Source of the DNA: Aeromonas jandaei
GTDB lineage: Bacteria; Pseudomonadota; Gammaproteobacteria; Enterobacterales; Aeromonadaceae
Length of the DNA stretch: 64,000 nt
Assembly (NCBI RefSeq): GCF_037890695.1
Contig: NZ_CP149571.1
Location: 255,501 to 319,500, forward strand
Direction: 5' to 3'
Shown: positions 27,488 to 35,412 of the stretch, piece after piece
Layout of the letters: each line of letters starts with the position of its first letter
Position numbering within the stretch: the stretch's first letter is position 1
Position numbers and translations under genes: made by a program
Notes under the pieces: generated by a model
Databases searched by the model: none
What the model was told of the DNA's origin: nothing
What the model saw: only the letters and a program-made list of their open reading frames with translations

Positions 27488-27889
27488 TTACATATAATTG
27501 AGTTCCAACAACGTCGTACTGTCCGGAAAAAACAGTTGACTGCTGGTTAGCCCCAAATTGAATTCCAGATCACTGTTGACGATATCCGAAACAATAAAAC
27601 GCTCGCCGGATACCTTGTGATATTGGCCGTTGTTGAGAATGCCCAGCTCATCGCTCATGGCACCGCGCACGGACATGGAAATAAAAGGCAGTAATGCCTC
27701 TGTCGCCCCTTCCACCTGACAGCCGCTGATTTTCAGCGTGCCAGGTTGCTGAGCCTGCAGCGGAATGCTGCGCAGCACCTCAAGCGTACAGCCCGATTCG
27801 GCCAATCCATCCGTGCGTTCATTGGCGTGGACTGATCCCGCCATCATCACCAGCTGCAGCACCATGGCCGTCATCATTGAAGTTTTCAT
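27488..27889 (-). CDS. Small exported protein in the fimbrial operon, unrecognised
   Basis: A 133-residue protein between the major pilin and usher genes. The signal peptide is MKTSMMTAMVLQLVMMAGSVHA. The mature part has two cysteines (SGCTLEVL and SGCQVEGAT) about 30 residues apart and ends with a strand TTLLELNYM, like the end of pilins. It may be a minor or anchoring pilin-like subunit, but I do not recognise a family. A GTG at 27940 would add 17 residues and has a better ribosome-binding site, so the start is uncertain. Confidence 0.7.
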   Translation of the reverse strand: MKTSMMTAMVLQLVMMAGSVHANERTDGLAESGCTLEVLRSIPLQAQQPGTLKISGCQVEGATEALLPFISMSVRGAMSDELGILNNGQYHKVSGERFIVSDIVNSDLEFNLGLTSSQLFFPDSTTLLELNYM

Positions 27890-27976
27890 GATCAAGGTTC
27901 GATGTGAGGAGACAGAATGTGTGAGGTTGTGGTGGCTCACACCACCACAACCCTTGTCACACGTTAAGGCACTCTA

Positions 27977-28519
27977 TTACTCGTAGGAGAGAGTAAAGTT
28001 GGTCACTGCAGTGAAAGCGCCTGCTTTCAGCGGGTTGGTGTCTTGGCTTGCATAACCTTTCAGCACGGCGCTGAAGGGCAGCTCGTTATCACCGTTGACC
28101 AGGCCGAAGGCGGCAGTCGGGGCACCCAGAACAATCGGAGCACCGCCCGGAGCGGTCATCTTGATACCGGCACCAGCGGCGTCACCACCACCGATCACCA
28201 GCAGGGTGGAATCTACCGGGTCTTTGGCACCACTGAAGGTCACCTTGACGGCATCATCCTTGTCGGAGATTTCACAGTTCAGCAGCTTGATGCTGAACGG
28301 CTTGGAGCTGGACTCACCACCATTGGCCAGCTCTTTAGTGCTGATCTGACCCATTTCAACTACCTGGTCAACAGACTCAGGGGCTACAGAGCAAGGGGCG
28401 TTGATGATTTCACCGTTAAAGGTGACTTTACCTGAACCAGCGCCGCCAGCAGCAAAAGCGGAGCCGCACAGCAGCATGGAACCAACACCCATAGCAACCA
28501 GAATCTTATTAGCTTTCAT
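27977..28519 (-). CDS. Major fimbrial subunit (type 1 pilin family)
   Basis: A 180-residue pilin, first gene of the operon. The signal peptide (MKANKILVAMGVGSMLLCGSAFA) is followed by GKVTFNGEIINAPCSVAPESVDQVVEMG, the classical pilin strand with first cysteine. The second cysteine lies in KLLNCEISD, and the terminal beta-zipper strand is AVTNFTLSYE. Richness in Gly/Ala/Thr and first position suggest it is the major shaft subunit. It shares the PCSVAPESVDQ block with the last gene of the operon. Its upstream region holds an FNR-type site and, about 550 bp away, the octamer array. Confidence 0.92.
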   Translation of the reverse strand: MKANKILVAMGVGSMLLCGSAFAAGGAGSGKVTFNGEIINAPCSVAPESVDQVVEMGQISTKELANGGESSSKPFSIKLLNCEISDKDDAVKVTFSGAKDPVDSTLLVIGGGDAAGAGIKMTAPGGAPIVLGAPTAAFGLVNGDNELPFSAVLKGYASQDTNPLKAGAFTAVTNFTLSYE

Positions 28520-28818
28520 TCGTTTATACCTACATTAACGTGTGTTGTACTGCATCACTCACATCATGCTGGAGTCACGATATTTAGTGATGCGGCGATA
28601 TACTGCACAGCAACTGTTGGTGCTCGCCCCTCATTAAGCCGATGAGAGGTCATGCCAATAATAAACTGTGCCTTTTCAGGTTTATTTAAATAAGCAAAAG
28701 CAGCACACCGCATCAGGGCTAGTTCCCGCTACCCCTGAACCGCACAGCTACATGCATCCTTGTTTTCTGTGTAGAAAGCCGCATTCCGCTTTTGCTTGAC
28801 GAGCAAATTAACGACTCG

Positions 28819-28834
28819 TTTGATGCACATCAAA
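28819..28834. promoter_or_regulatory. FNR-type binding site
   Basis: TTTGATGCACATCAAA is a perfect palindrome containing TTGAT-N4-ATCAA, the FNR consensus. It lies about 300 bp upstream of the major pilin start. It is clear as a motif; the promoter it serves is not identified, and a CRP-family relative could also bind. Confidence 0.6.
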
Positions 28835-29011
28835 TACATTTTGATTTGTATAAATTTTTTTATAAACACAATGAAAACAAATAGTTATCACGACCACACA
28901 ACATAATGAGATCTCATGAAATAAATAAAGTTCATATAAGAGACATCTATCTCAATATTGTCAGGCCATGAATTTAAAGAGGTTAACAAGCACACAACAA
29001 AAGCAAAACAA

Positions 29012-29030
29012 AAATAACTTCAAGTTATTT
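29012..29030. repeat. 19-bp palindrome beside the octamer array
   Basis: AAATAACTT-C-AAGTTATTT, a perfect 9-bp inverted repeat around one base, 39 bp left of the array. It could be an operator for an unidentified dimeric regulator. On the plus strand it is not followed by a T run. Confidence 0.6.
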
Positions 29031-29069
29031 GGTAATAGTTATCACCAACCTTGCGAACCACCACCAAAG

Positions 29070-29349
29070 AGGTAATCAGGTAATCAGGTAATCAGGTAAT
29101 CAGGTAATCAGGTAATCAGGTAATCAGGTAATCAGGTAATCAGGTAATCAGGTAATCAGGTAATCAGGTAATCAGGTAATCAGGTAATCAGGTAATCAGG
29201 TAATCAGGTAATCAGGTAATCAGGTAATCAGGTAATCAGGTAATCAGGTAATCAGGTAATCAGGTAATCAGGTAATCAGGTAATCAGGTAATCAGGTAAT
29301 CAGGTAATCAGGTAATCAGGTAATCAGGTAATCAGGTAATCAGGTAATC
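29070..29349. repeat. Octanucleotide tandem repeat (AGGTAATC)35
   Basis: Thirty-five perfect, uninterrupted copies of the 8-bp unit AGGTAATC (280 bp). Since 8 is not a multiple of 3, each reading frame cycles through all registers, and every plus frame meets TAA and every minus frame TGA within 24 bases. The array is therefore noncoding on both strands. Perfect arrays of this size change copy number by slipped-strand mispairing. It lies between the fimbrial operon (start 550 bp to the left) and the riboswitch promoter (about 180 bp to the right). Confidence 0.97.
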
Positions 29350-29527
29350 TATCATTTTAGATATTCAGGGTATGGCAAGTTACTTTTATAAAATAAAACA
29401 TATTAATACCTGTTACGAAAAATGAACCGAAGAATCTATTTTTTAGATGAATGGGAGTCATTTACTATGGTCATAGCACTCAATACAACCGATGTGTGAC
29501 TGATATCCCAGACTTTTTTTAGGATGA

Positions 29528-29555
29528 TTGATTTCACAAAGTGGGGTGTTATCAT
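29528..29555 (+). promoter_or_regulatory. Promoter for the riboswitch-controlled unit
   Basis: TTGATT (29528-29533), 16-bp spacer, TATCAT (29550-29555). The expected start at about 29562 is just before the riboswitch aptamer, which supports the assignment. Confidence 0.5.
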
Positions 29556-29565
29556 CTACACATAG

Positions 29566-29645
29566 AGTAAAGGGCAAACCGATCGAAAGGTCGGGACGCA
29601 AAGCCACCGGTCTAAGGGTTACCATGCCTAAGACAGCGGAGCCGC
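29566..29645 (+). ncRNA. Cyclic di-GMP-I riboswitch (GEMM motif)
   Basis: The conserved GEMM-I core is directly readable. GGGCAAACC (29571-29579) is followed by a stem closed by a GAAA tetraloop (CCGATC-GAAA-GGTCGG), then GGGACGCAAAGCC. A second stem has CCGGTCT opposite AGACAGCGG, holding the TAAGG/CCTAA tetraloop-receptor region. The match to the Vc2-type aptamer in order and spacing is very good. It lies in the 5' leader of the 105-residue protein at 29737. The aptamer would bind c-di-GMP and control that gene. Confidence 0.93.
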
Positions 29646-29650
29646 CATCT

Positions 29651-29728
29651 GAGAAGATTGATGTAGTTGTTTATGTGCATCTTCTTCATATTGCGTTGCC
29701 CTTTTCGTACCACCCAGTGACGAAAAGG
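29651..29728 (+). promoter_or_regulatory. Riboswitch expression platform with ribosome-site-masking hairpin
   Basis: After the aptamer come two hairpins. The first pairs GAGAAGAT (29651-29658) with ATCTTCTT (29679-29686). The second pairs CCTTTTCGT (29700-29708) with ACGAAAAGG (29720-29728). The latter covers the AAAAGGA ribosome-binding site 8 bases before the ATG at 29737. No T run follows either hairpin, so control of translation is more likely than transcription termination. Confidence 0.6.
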
Positions 29729-29736
29729 ACATTGAA

Positions 29737-30054
29737 ATGAAAGCTCAACACACCCTCTCCCGCTTAGCTCGTAAATCCGCATTGTCAATCTGTTCTGCGT
29801 TGCTCGTTGGCACATCGCTGATGCCAATGGCAGCCTCTGCATACGATGGCACTATCACTTTCAGCGGAACGATCTATGAGACCCCATGCAATTTTTCTGA
29901 CAGCAGCGTGACCTGCTATTCAGGCTCCAACCAGCAAAGCATGGCTTTGAATAAACTGTGGCAAAGTGGTCAAACCCATCTCCTCAGCAACACCATCAGC
30001 TATAAAGTTGCTGATAGTGGCAGCATGACCATTGTGACTGTCAGCTATCTCTGA
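29737..30054 (+). CDS. Small secreted pilin-like protein under riboswitch control
   Basis: A 105-residue protein with a clear signal peptide ending AASA at about residue 35. The ~70-residue mature part starts YDGTITFSGTIYETPCNF, like the first strand and cysteine of type 1 pilins. A second cysteine lies nine residues on (SSVTCYSG), and the protein ends TIVTVSYL, like a pilin terminal strand. It is about half the length of a normal pilin and lacks the middle strands, so it is either a reduced pilin, a surface or matrix peptide, or a degraded copy. AAAAGGA precedes the ATG but is masked by a hairpin. I do not recognise a named family. Confidence 0.78.
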   Translation: MKAQHTLSRLARKSALSICSALLVGTSLMPMAASAYDGTITFSGTIYETPCNFSDSSVTCYSGSNQQSMALNKLWQSGQTHLLSNTISYKVADSGSMTIVTVSYL

Positions 30055-30399
30055 GGGCCCTTCGCGGCATTAGAGGTATGTCGCTGGATTTGCGGCTAAC
30101 AACGGGTCTGCCGCTCTCTAGAACCGGCCAACACCGGGATGAGAGAGCGGAGGTTCATTAAGTCAACAGACTTGGCCTCAAGAACCGGATGTGATGTTGC
30201 TCCCATTTTCGTGATTTCACTCCATACATGAAAATGTCTCATGTGAGCCTTTACTACTGCTGAAGCGCCATCATACCACCCGCCCGAAAAATAAAGCACA
30301 TCTTATTGATTTTTATATTTTTTAAATCACCATTGATATTCTTTTGAATCCCTATAGATTGCCTGTCGGTTACAACGCAGACAATAACAAGGGATAAAA
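30055..30399. other. Noncoding region between the small secreted gene and the collagenase
   Basis: About 345 bp with no gene I can support. It contains a stable dyad (30111-30150): CCGCTCTCT and AGAGAGCGG enclosing a second CCGG/CCGG pairing. The right half (30290-30360) is very AT-rich and should carry the collagenase promoter; no consensus promoter stands out. A minus-strand frame of 67 codons (30096-30299) has no convincing start and is left unannotated. Confidence 0.5.
30111..30150. repeat. Imperfect long hairpin after the small secreted gene
   Basis: CCGCTCTCT (30111-30119) pairs with AGAGAGCGG (30142-30150), with an inner CCGG (30124-30127)/CCGG (30133-30136) stem. It lies 57 bp after the small gene's stop. 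It lacks a T run, so it may stabilise the mRNA 3' end or be a Rho-dependent end. Confidence 0.5.
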
Positions 30400-33148
30400 A
30401 TGAATCGTTCAGGTTCCGGGTGGCTGCTATTGGCAGCACCTCTACTTTTTGCCTCCTCAACACAGGCCAACTACTCCCCCAGCGACTGGCAACAGTACCA
30501 GCTGACCGGGGAGTCGAGCCGGCAACTCGCCGCGCGCATCACCGAGATCACCTACGAGCTCAAGGCTCGCAGCACCAGCGCTCCCTATCAGCAGCTCAGG
30601 GTCTATCGCCGCTTTGACTGGCAGGGGAGCGACCTCGCGGCCCTCGCCGAGCAGCAGTGTGGCGAGCCCCAGCTCAGGGTAGAGTCCGGCTGGCAGATCC
30701 GCTTCGTCCGCTGTGAAGATCGGGTTCCGGCCGGCAAGCTGATCCCCGCCAGCAGCTATGACTTCGGCTATGGCATGAAACAGGGCCGCTGGGAGCAGCT
30801 GGCCGGCACGCCGACCGCCACCCGCCAGGATCGCCTGCCACTCCCCTCTGCGGTGATCCTGGGACAGAGCGAGCGCGAACTGGACCGCTGTGAACTCAAC
30901 GCACAGGGGCGCTGCGCCGAGCCGGAGTGGCACTACCAGCCACAGGATTGGCAACAGCTGCATGTACTGGAAGAGAGCCCCAGCGAACGGGATGGCCGGC
31001 TGGAGCAGATCTTCTTCCGCCTGCAACCGAACCGCGGCTCTCAGGCAGCCGCTCAGGTGAGCGAGATCCACGTCTGGCGCCGTTATCAGTGGCAGCTCGA
31101 TCAGCTCACGCCACAGCAGGAGTGCGACGAACCGCAGGAGCGCAAGGAGGGAACCAATACCATCCGCTATCGCATCTGCCGTCAGGTGATCCCGGCTGGC
31201 AGCAACGTCGCCGTAACCCTCAAGGACAGTGGTTACCAATACTCGATCGCCGGGGCCGAGTGGCAGCCGCTGCCGGAAACCGACGAGTGGCAGGAGAGCC
31301 GGGTACTCAACCGCCCCATCATCCTTGATAGCAAGGAGGAACAACTGGAGTGCCGCCGCGCCAACGGCCGCCCCTGCTCGGAGCCCGAGCAACCCGATAC
31401 GGATCTGCTCGATGCCGACGCAGCCAAGCTGGTGGCCGATGTGAGCGGGCAGAACAGCCCAGCGTGGCAGCCGGACTATGGTCACGACGATGCCAAGCTG
31501 ATGGCGGTGGTGCGCGGCATGCGTGCCCTGCTGGCGGCCAATCAGCCGACCCATCCGGCGATGGACAAGCTGCTCTACTATGTGCGCGCCCACAACTATC
31601 ACGGCGGCATCAAGCAGGAGAGCGATCAGGTTGCCCGCGCACTGTCTGGCGTCATGATTGACCTGCTCAACCACCCCTTGCTGCTGGGCGCAGAACCGCA
31701 GGATCAGGCCGGAACCGTGCTGGAAGCGTGGAGCGTGGCCGCCCAAGGACAGCTGGGACAGGAAGCCTTCCGGCAAAGCGCTGCCCCCATGCTGGCCCAG
31801 CTCAATCAGGCGCTCGGCTATGCAGTGCAACATGCGGCACAGATCAATGGCCACAAGCCCTGGGCTGACGGGCTGTTCGAACTGCTCAATCTGGTCGATC
31901 AGAGCGCATCCTATGGCCAGCAGGCGGACTTCACCGCCACCATGCTGGCGCAGGAGACAGCCATCCGCCAGAGCCTGCGTATGCTCGGCATGAGTGAGCT
32001 GGCACTCTGGAAACAGCGTGACGGTTCACGGGATCTGTTTATCTTCAACAACATCCTCGATGCCCACAGCCGTCTCTATCAGATGATGCGCTACACCAGA
32101 CCGGACGAGGCAAACAGCTATCGCCAGCAGCTCGACCGCGATGTCATCGCCATCATGCGCCAGCACGGGCTGGTTCCGGGAGGTAATCAGCCCGCAGCCC
32201 TGCTGGAAGAGGTCTCCCTCACCCTCTCCAGCTACTACCTCACCTACACGGATCGCACCAGCGAAGCCTGTGTCAGCGGCGAGTTTGCCGGGCTCTGCAC
32301 CCCAATCCGCATGGAGGATATCCTGCCCTTCGAGCACACCTGTTCACCGACCCTGCGCCTGCGCGCCCAGGATCTTACCCAGGCTCAGGCCGAAGGGATC
32401 TGCCGCGAGCTGGGTGAGGAAGAGCAGCATTTCCACCAGCTGATGGAAACCGGCGAACAACCGGTGGCGGATGATCACAACGAGGCACTGGAGCTGGTGA
32501 TCTTCAACTCCTCCGCCGACTGGAGTCGGTACGGCGGCGCCCTCTTTGGCGTCTCCACCGACAATGGCGGCATTTACATCGAGGGAGATCCGGCTCGCCC
32601 CGGCAATCAGGCCCGCTTCTTTGCCTATGAGGCCGAGTGGAAACGCCCCGCCTTCCAGGTGTGGAACCTGCGCCACGAGTATGTTCACTATCTCGACGGC
32701 CGCTTCAACCAGTACGGCAGCTTTGGCCACTATCCCCTCAATCGCACCACCTGGTGGGCCGAGGGGGTGGCGGAGTACATCGCCCATGGCCAGTGCTTTG
32801 CCAGAGGTCTGGACAATGTGAGCAACCGCCCCGCCAACCAGCGGCCGACTCTGGCATCCATCCTGCACCTTGATTACGACCAGGGAGGTGAGATGGTCTA
32901 CTCCTGGTCCGTACACTGTGCACCGCTTCCTCAACGATACCGGTCGCAATGCCAGCTGGCTGGCGATGGCGCAGGCACTGCGCAATCCGGATCGGCAGCA
33001 GGCGCTGAGCGACTTCGAGGCGGAGCTCGACAAGCTGATCGCCAATGACAGCGCAGCCTATCAGGCGTGGCTGAGCCGGGATCTGCTGCCATGGTGGCAA
33101 GCCAACAAGGAGTCGGAAGCCTGCAAGGCCAATGACTCGGCTCACTGA
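30400..33148 (+). CDS. M9-family collagenase, with a +1 frameshift near its end
   Basis: A secreted metalloprotease. The signal peptide (MNRSGSGWLLLAAPLLFASSTQA) is followed by two ~130-residue repeats (compare WQQYQLTGESSRQLAARITEI and WQQLHVLEESPSERDGRLEQI). A helical M9 activator region comes next, then the catalytic domain with HEYVH in WNLRHEYVHYLDGRF and WWAEGVAEYIAHG downstream (glutamate zinc ligand region). At 32908-32911 one extra base breaks the frame after EMVYSWS. Removing it continues YTVHRFLNDTGRNASW to the TGA at 33146-33148, giving 915 residues. As written the protein is 882 residues with a scrambled tail, but the zinc site is intact. No polycystic-kidney or collagen-binding domains follow. 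Confidence 0.88.
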
Positions 33149-33324
33149 TCCGGGCCTGCAAACGTCGAGGGGCTGCCAGCGCAGCCCCTCTTTATATCCG
33201 TGATTTCCTGCGACAAGCCCTGCCCCAATGCGTCCCGCTACTGCTATCAAGCCTGACGCCAACAGCCGAGTTGTAATAGAATGCCGGAAGCCATTCCCAA
33301 TTTCAGACCCAAACCGCATCGCGC

Positions 33325-34110
33325 ATGAAGAAGTTTGCCAAGATCCTCCTCGCCTGCCTGCTGTCACTGCTGGCCCTGATTGCCTCGGTGCTGGCCTATA
33401 GCGAGTGGATCGTCTCGGATGCACGCCACTACACCTTCGACAAGGTGAGCGATGTGCCATACAACCGGGTTGCCGTGGTGCTGGGCACCTCCAAATACCT
33501 CTCGGGCGGTGGCCCCAACCACTACTTCAAATACCGCATCAAGGCGGCGGCCGAGCTCTACAACAATGCCAAGGTGGACTACATCCTGGTCTCCGGCGAC
33601 AACGCTACCCTGCAGTACAACGAACCGCGCCAGATGCGGCGCGCCCTGATCAAGGCGGGGATCCCGGCCTCCGCCATCTACATGGATTTCGCCGGCTTTC
33701 GCACCCTCGACTCTGTGGTCAGAGCCAAAGAGGTGTTCGGTCAGGATCGCTTTACCGTGGTCTCCCAGGGCTTTCACAACGAGCGGGCCATCTTTATTGC
33801 CCGTCACTTTGGCATCGATGCGGTCGGCTTCAACGCCGATGATCCCAGCGCCTATCAGGGCATCCGCACCCGGATCCGCGAGGTGTTTGCCCGGGTGATG
33901 GGGCTGGTCGATCTCTACGTGCTGGACAAGGGGCCCAAGTTTCTCGGCGAACCCGTCCATATCGGTCTGCCGATCCCCTGCCTGTCGCTCAGCACCATCG
34001 GTACCCAGCAGCCCTGCATCAAGCCACCCAAGCCTGCCGAAGAGCCGGCCAAACAGGTTATCGAACTGCCGATTGCCCCCTCAGCAGCCAGTGCCAGCGT
34101 TGCCTCCTGA
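33325..34110 (+). CDS. sanA: SanA/YdcF-like envelope protein
   Basis: A 261-residue DUF218-family protein anchored by one N-terminal helix (ILLACLLSLLALIASVLAYSEW) with the rest periplasmic. It matches E. coli SanA closely: PYNRVAVVLGTSKYLSGG, NHYFKYRIKAAAELYNNAKVDYILVSGDNA, YNEPRQMRRAL, DFAGFRTLDSVVRAKEVFGQDRFTVVSQGFHNERAIFIA. SanA influences the outer-membrane barrier to vancomycin, especially at high temperature. The last ~45 residues, rich in Pro and Ala, are an extension not seen in E. coli. Confidence 0.9.
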   Translation: MKKFAKILLACLLSLLALIASVLAYSEWIVSDARHYTFDKVSDVPYNRVAVVLGTSKYLSGGGPNHYFKYRIKAAAELYNNAKVDYILVSGDNATLQYNEPRQMRRALIKAGIPASAIYMDFAGFRTLDSVVRAKEVFGQDRFTVVSQGFHNERAIFIARHFGIDAVGFNADDPSAYQGIRTRIREVFARVMGLVDLYVLDKGPKFLGEPVHIGLPIPCLSLSTIGTQQPCIKPPKPAEEPAKQVIELPIAPSAASASVAS

Positions 34111-34164
34111 GGGTGACGCTCGATCAGGAAAAACCAGCCTGACCTTCGGATAACCAGTAAAAAC

Positions 34165-34194
34165 AAAACGGCCACCCCATAAGGTGGCCGTTTT
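34165..34194. terminator. Bidirectional terminator between sanA and cheV
   Basis: Stem AAAACGGCCACC / GGTGGCCGTTTT with a six-base loop, between convergent genes. Confidence 0.88.
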
Positions 34195-34212
34195 CTCTTG
34201 GCTAATCCGCTA

Positions 34213-35229
34213 TCAGATATTGTTGGCGGGCGAAGGGAGCGCTATCCCCAGCAGCATGTGATCCATCATCCCCACCATCCGCCCAATCTCGGGTTTGGTG
34301 ATGGTATCGTTCGCCCCCAGTTGCAGCGCCTTCTGGCGGTTGTCATCGCTCATCAGCGAAGAGAACATCACGATGGGCATCTCCTTGTAGGAGGGGGTCT
34401 CCCGCAACCGCTTGAGCAGGTGCATGCCGTCCATGCGCGGCATCTCCACATCCGTTATCACCGCATTGACGAAGCCGGAGACCGGCATCCTCTCCTCCTG
34501 GGCCAGACGATCGAAATCCGTCATCATCTCCAGCCCCTCTCCCCCATCCTTGGCCGTGATCACGTTATAGCCGGCGGTACGCAGGGTGGTTTCGATCATC
34601 TTGCGGATAAAGGCCGAGTCGTCGACCACCAGAATGGTTTTGCTCTGACGCAGCGCCATCATGCGATCGTCGATGATCACCTTGCGATCCTGAGTGACGT
34701 CGTACTTCTCCATGCTGAGCTCGGGGTTGATGTCGGCGATGATCTTCTCGAAATCGAGGATCATGATGAGGTTGCCATCGCGCCTGACCACGGCCACCAC
34801 ACAGTCGTTCTCCCCAGCCTCCAGAAACTGGCTGGGGGACTCCACATCCTCCCAGGATACCCGGTGAATCCGGCTGACGCTGTCAATCAGAAACCCGTTG
34901 GCCATCTTGTTGAAGTCGGTGACGATCACCACCTTGTGGCTGGGGTCTGGGTTGGTCTTGATGCCGAGCCACCCCGCCAGATCCACCAGCGGGATGAGGC
35001 GATCCCGCAGGGAGAAAACCCCCACCATATGGCGCTGGGCGTTGGGGTAGTCGGTGGTCTCCGGCACCCGGATCACCTCGCGCACCTTGGCGACGTTGAT
35101 CCCGTAGTAGGCGATCTTCTCGCGCCCGTCCGGCAGCTGCTTCTTAAGGTGAAATTCGATGATCTCGAGCTCGTTGGTGCCGCTCTCGGTCAGAATGGAT
35201 TTACGCTCTTCCCCGTCTTTGGCCATCAT
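34213..35229 (-). CDS. cheV: Chemotaxis coupling protein CheV
   Basis: A 338-residue two-domain protein. The N-terminal CheW-like coupling domain (residues ~25-165: YYGINVAKVREVIRVPE, VGVFSLRDRLIPLVDLAGWLG) joins chemoreceptors to CheA. The C-terminal response-regulator domain (from TILVVDDSAFIRKMIETTL) has the acidic pocket VVDDS, phospho-acceptor Asp in AVITDVEMPRMDG, Ser in MFSS and Lys in TITKPE. There is a TATACT -10 at 35288-35283. A GTG/ATG choice near the start is uncertain: ATG at 35229 is used, with another ATG 12 bases upstream. The gene stands alone, not in a che operon. Confidence 0.9.
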   Translation of the reverse strand: MMAKDGEERKSILTESGTNELEIIEFHLKKQLPDGREKIAYYGINVAKVREVIRVPETTDYPNAQRHMVGVFSLRDRLIPLVDLAGWLGIKTNPDPSHKVVIVTDFNKMANGFLIDSVSRIHRVSWEDVESPSQFLEAGENDCVVAVVRRDGNLIMILDFEKIIADINPELSMEKYDVTQDRKVIIDDRMMALRQSKTILVVDDSAFIRKMIETTLRTAGYNVITAKDGGEGLEMMTDFDRLAQEERMPVSGFVNAVITDVEMPRMDGMHLLKRLRETPSYKEMPIVMFSSLMSDDNRQKALQLGANDTITKPEIGRMVGMMDHMLLGIALPSPANNI

Positions 35230-35412
35230 GGTGACTCTCATGCTCTGGTTGCGCAGGCAGCACTCCGCTGCGGTTTTCCCTCAGTATAGGAATGGAATTC
35301 GCCCAGCGGCTCGGATCTCGGCAAGATTGCAGCCTTAACCGCTTGATCCCGCAGGCTGGCACGATCGTATCTGCCAATCAGGACAAATCCATGCGCTGAT
35401 AAGGAGCCAGAG

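Larger units (their letters stand above)
28520..29069. other. AT-rich regulatory region upstream of the fimbrial operon
   Basis: About 550 bp with no gene on either strand. It contains a perfect FNR-type palindrome (28819-28834), a 19-bp palindrome (29012-29030) and several AT runs. A possible -10 for the minus strand is TATTAT at 28663-28658. No firm promoter assignment is possible. Confidence 0.6.

Noticed and set aside
29070..29349. CRISPR array
   Set aside because: The repeats are direct, 8 bp long and have no spacers; no cas genes are present.
30096..30299. Integron attC site or small gene (67 codons, minus strand)
   Set aside because: A CTAACAA-like end is present, but no matching GTTAG end is found at a suitable distance. 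The frame has no good start or recognisable product.
34213..35241. cheV as part of a chemotaxis operon
   Set aside because: Neighbouring genes are sanA and an SDR; no other che gene is in view.
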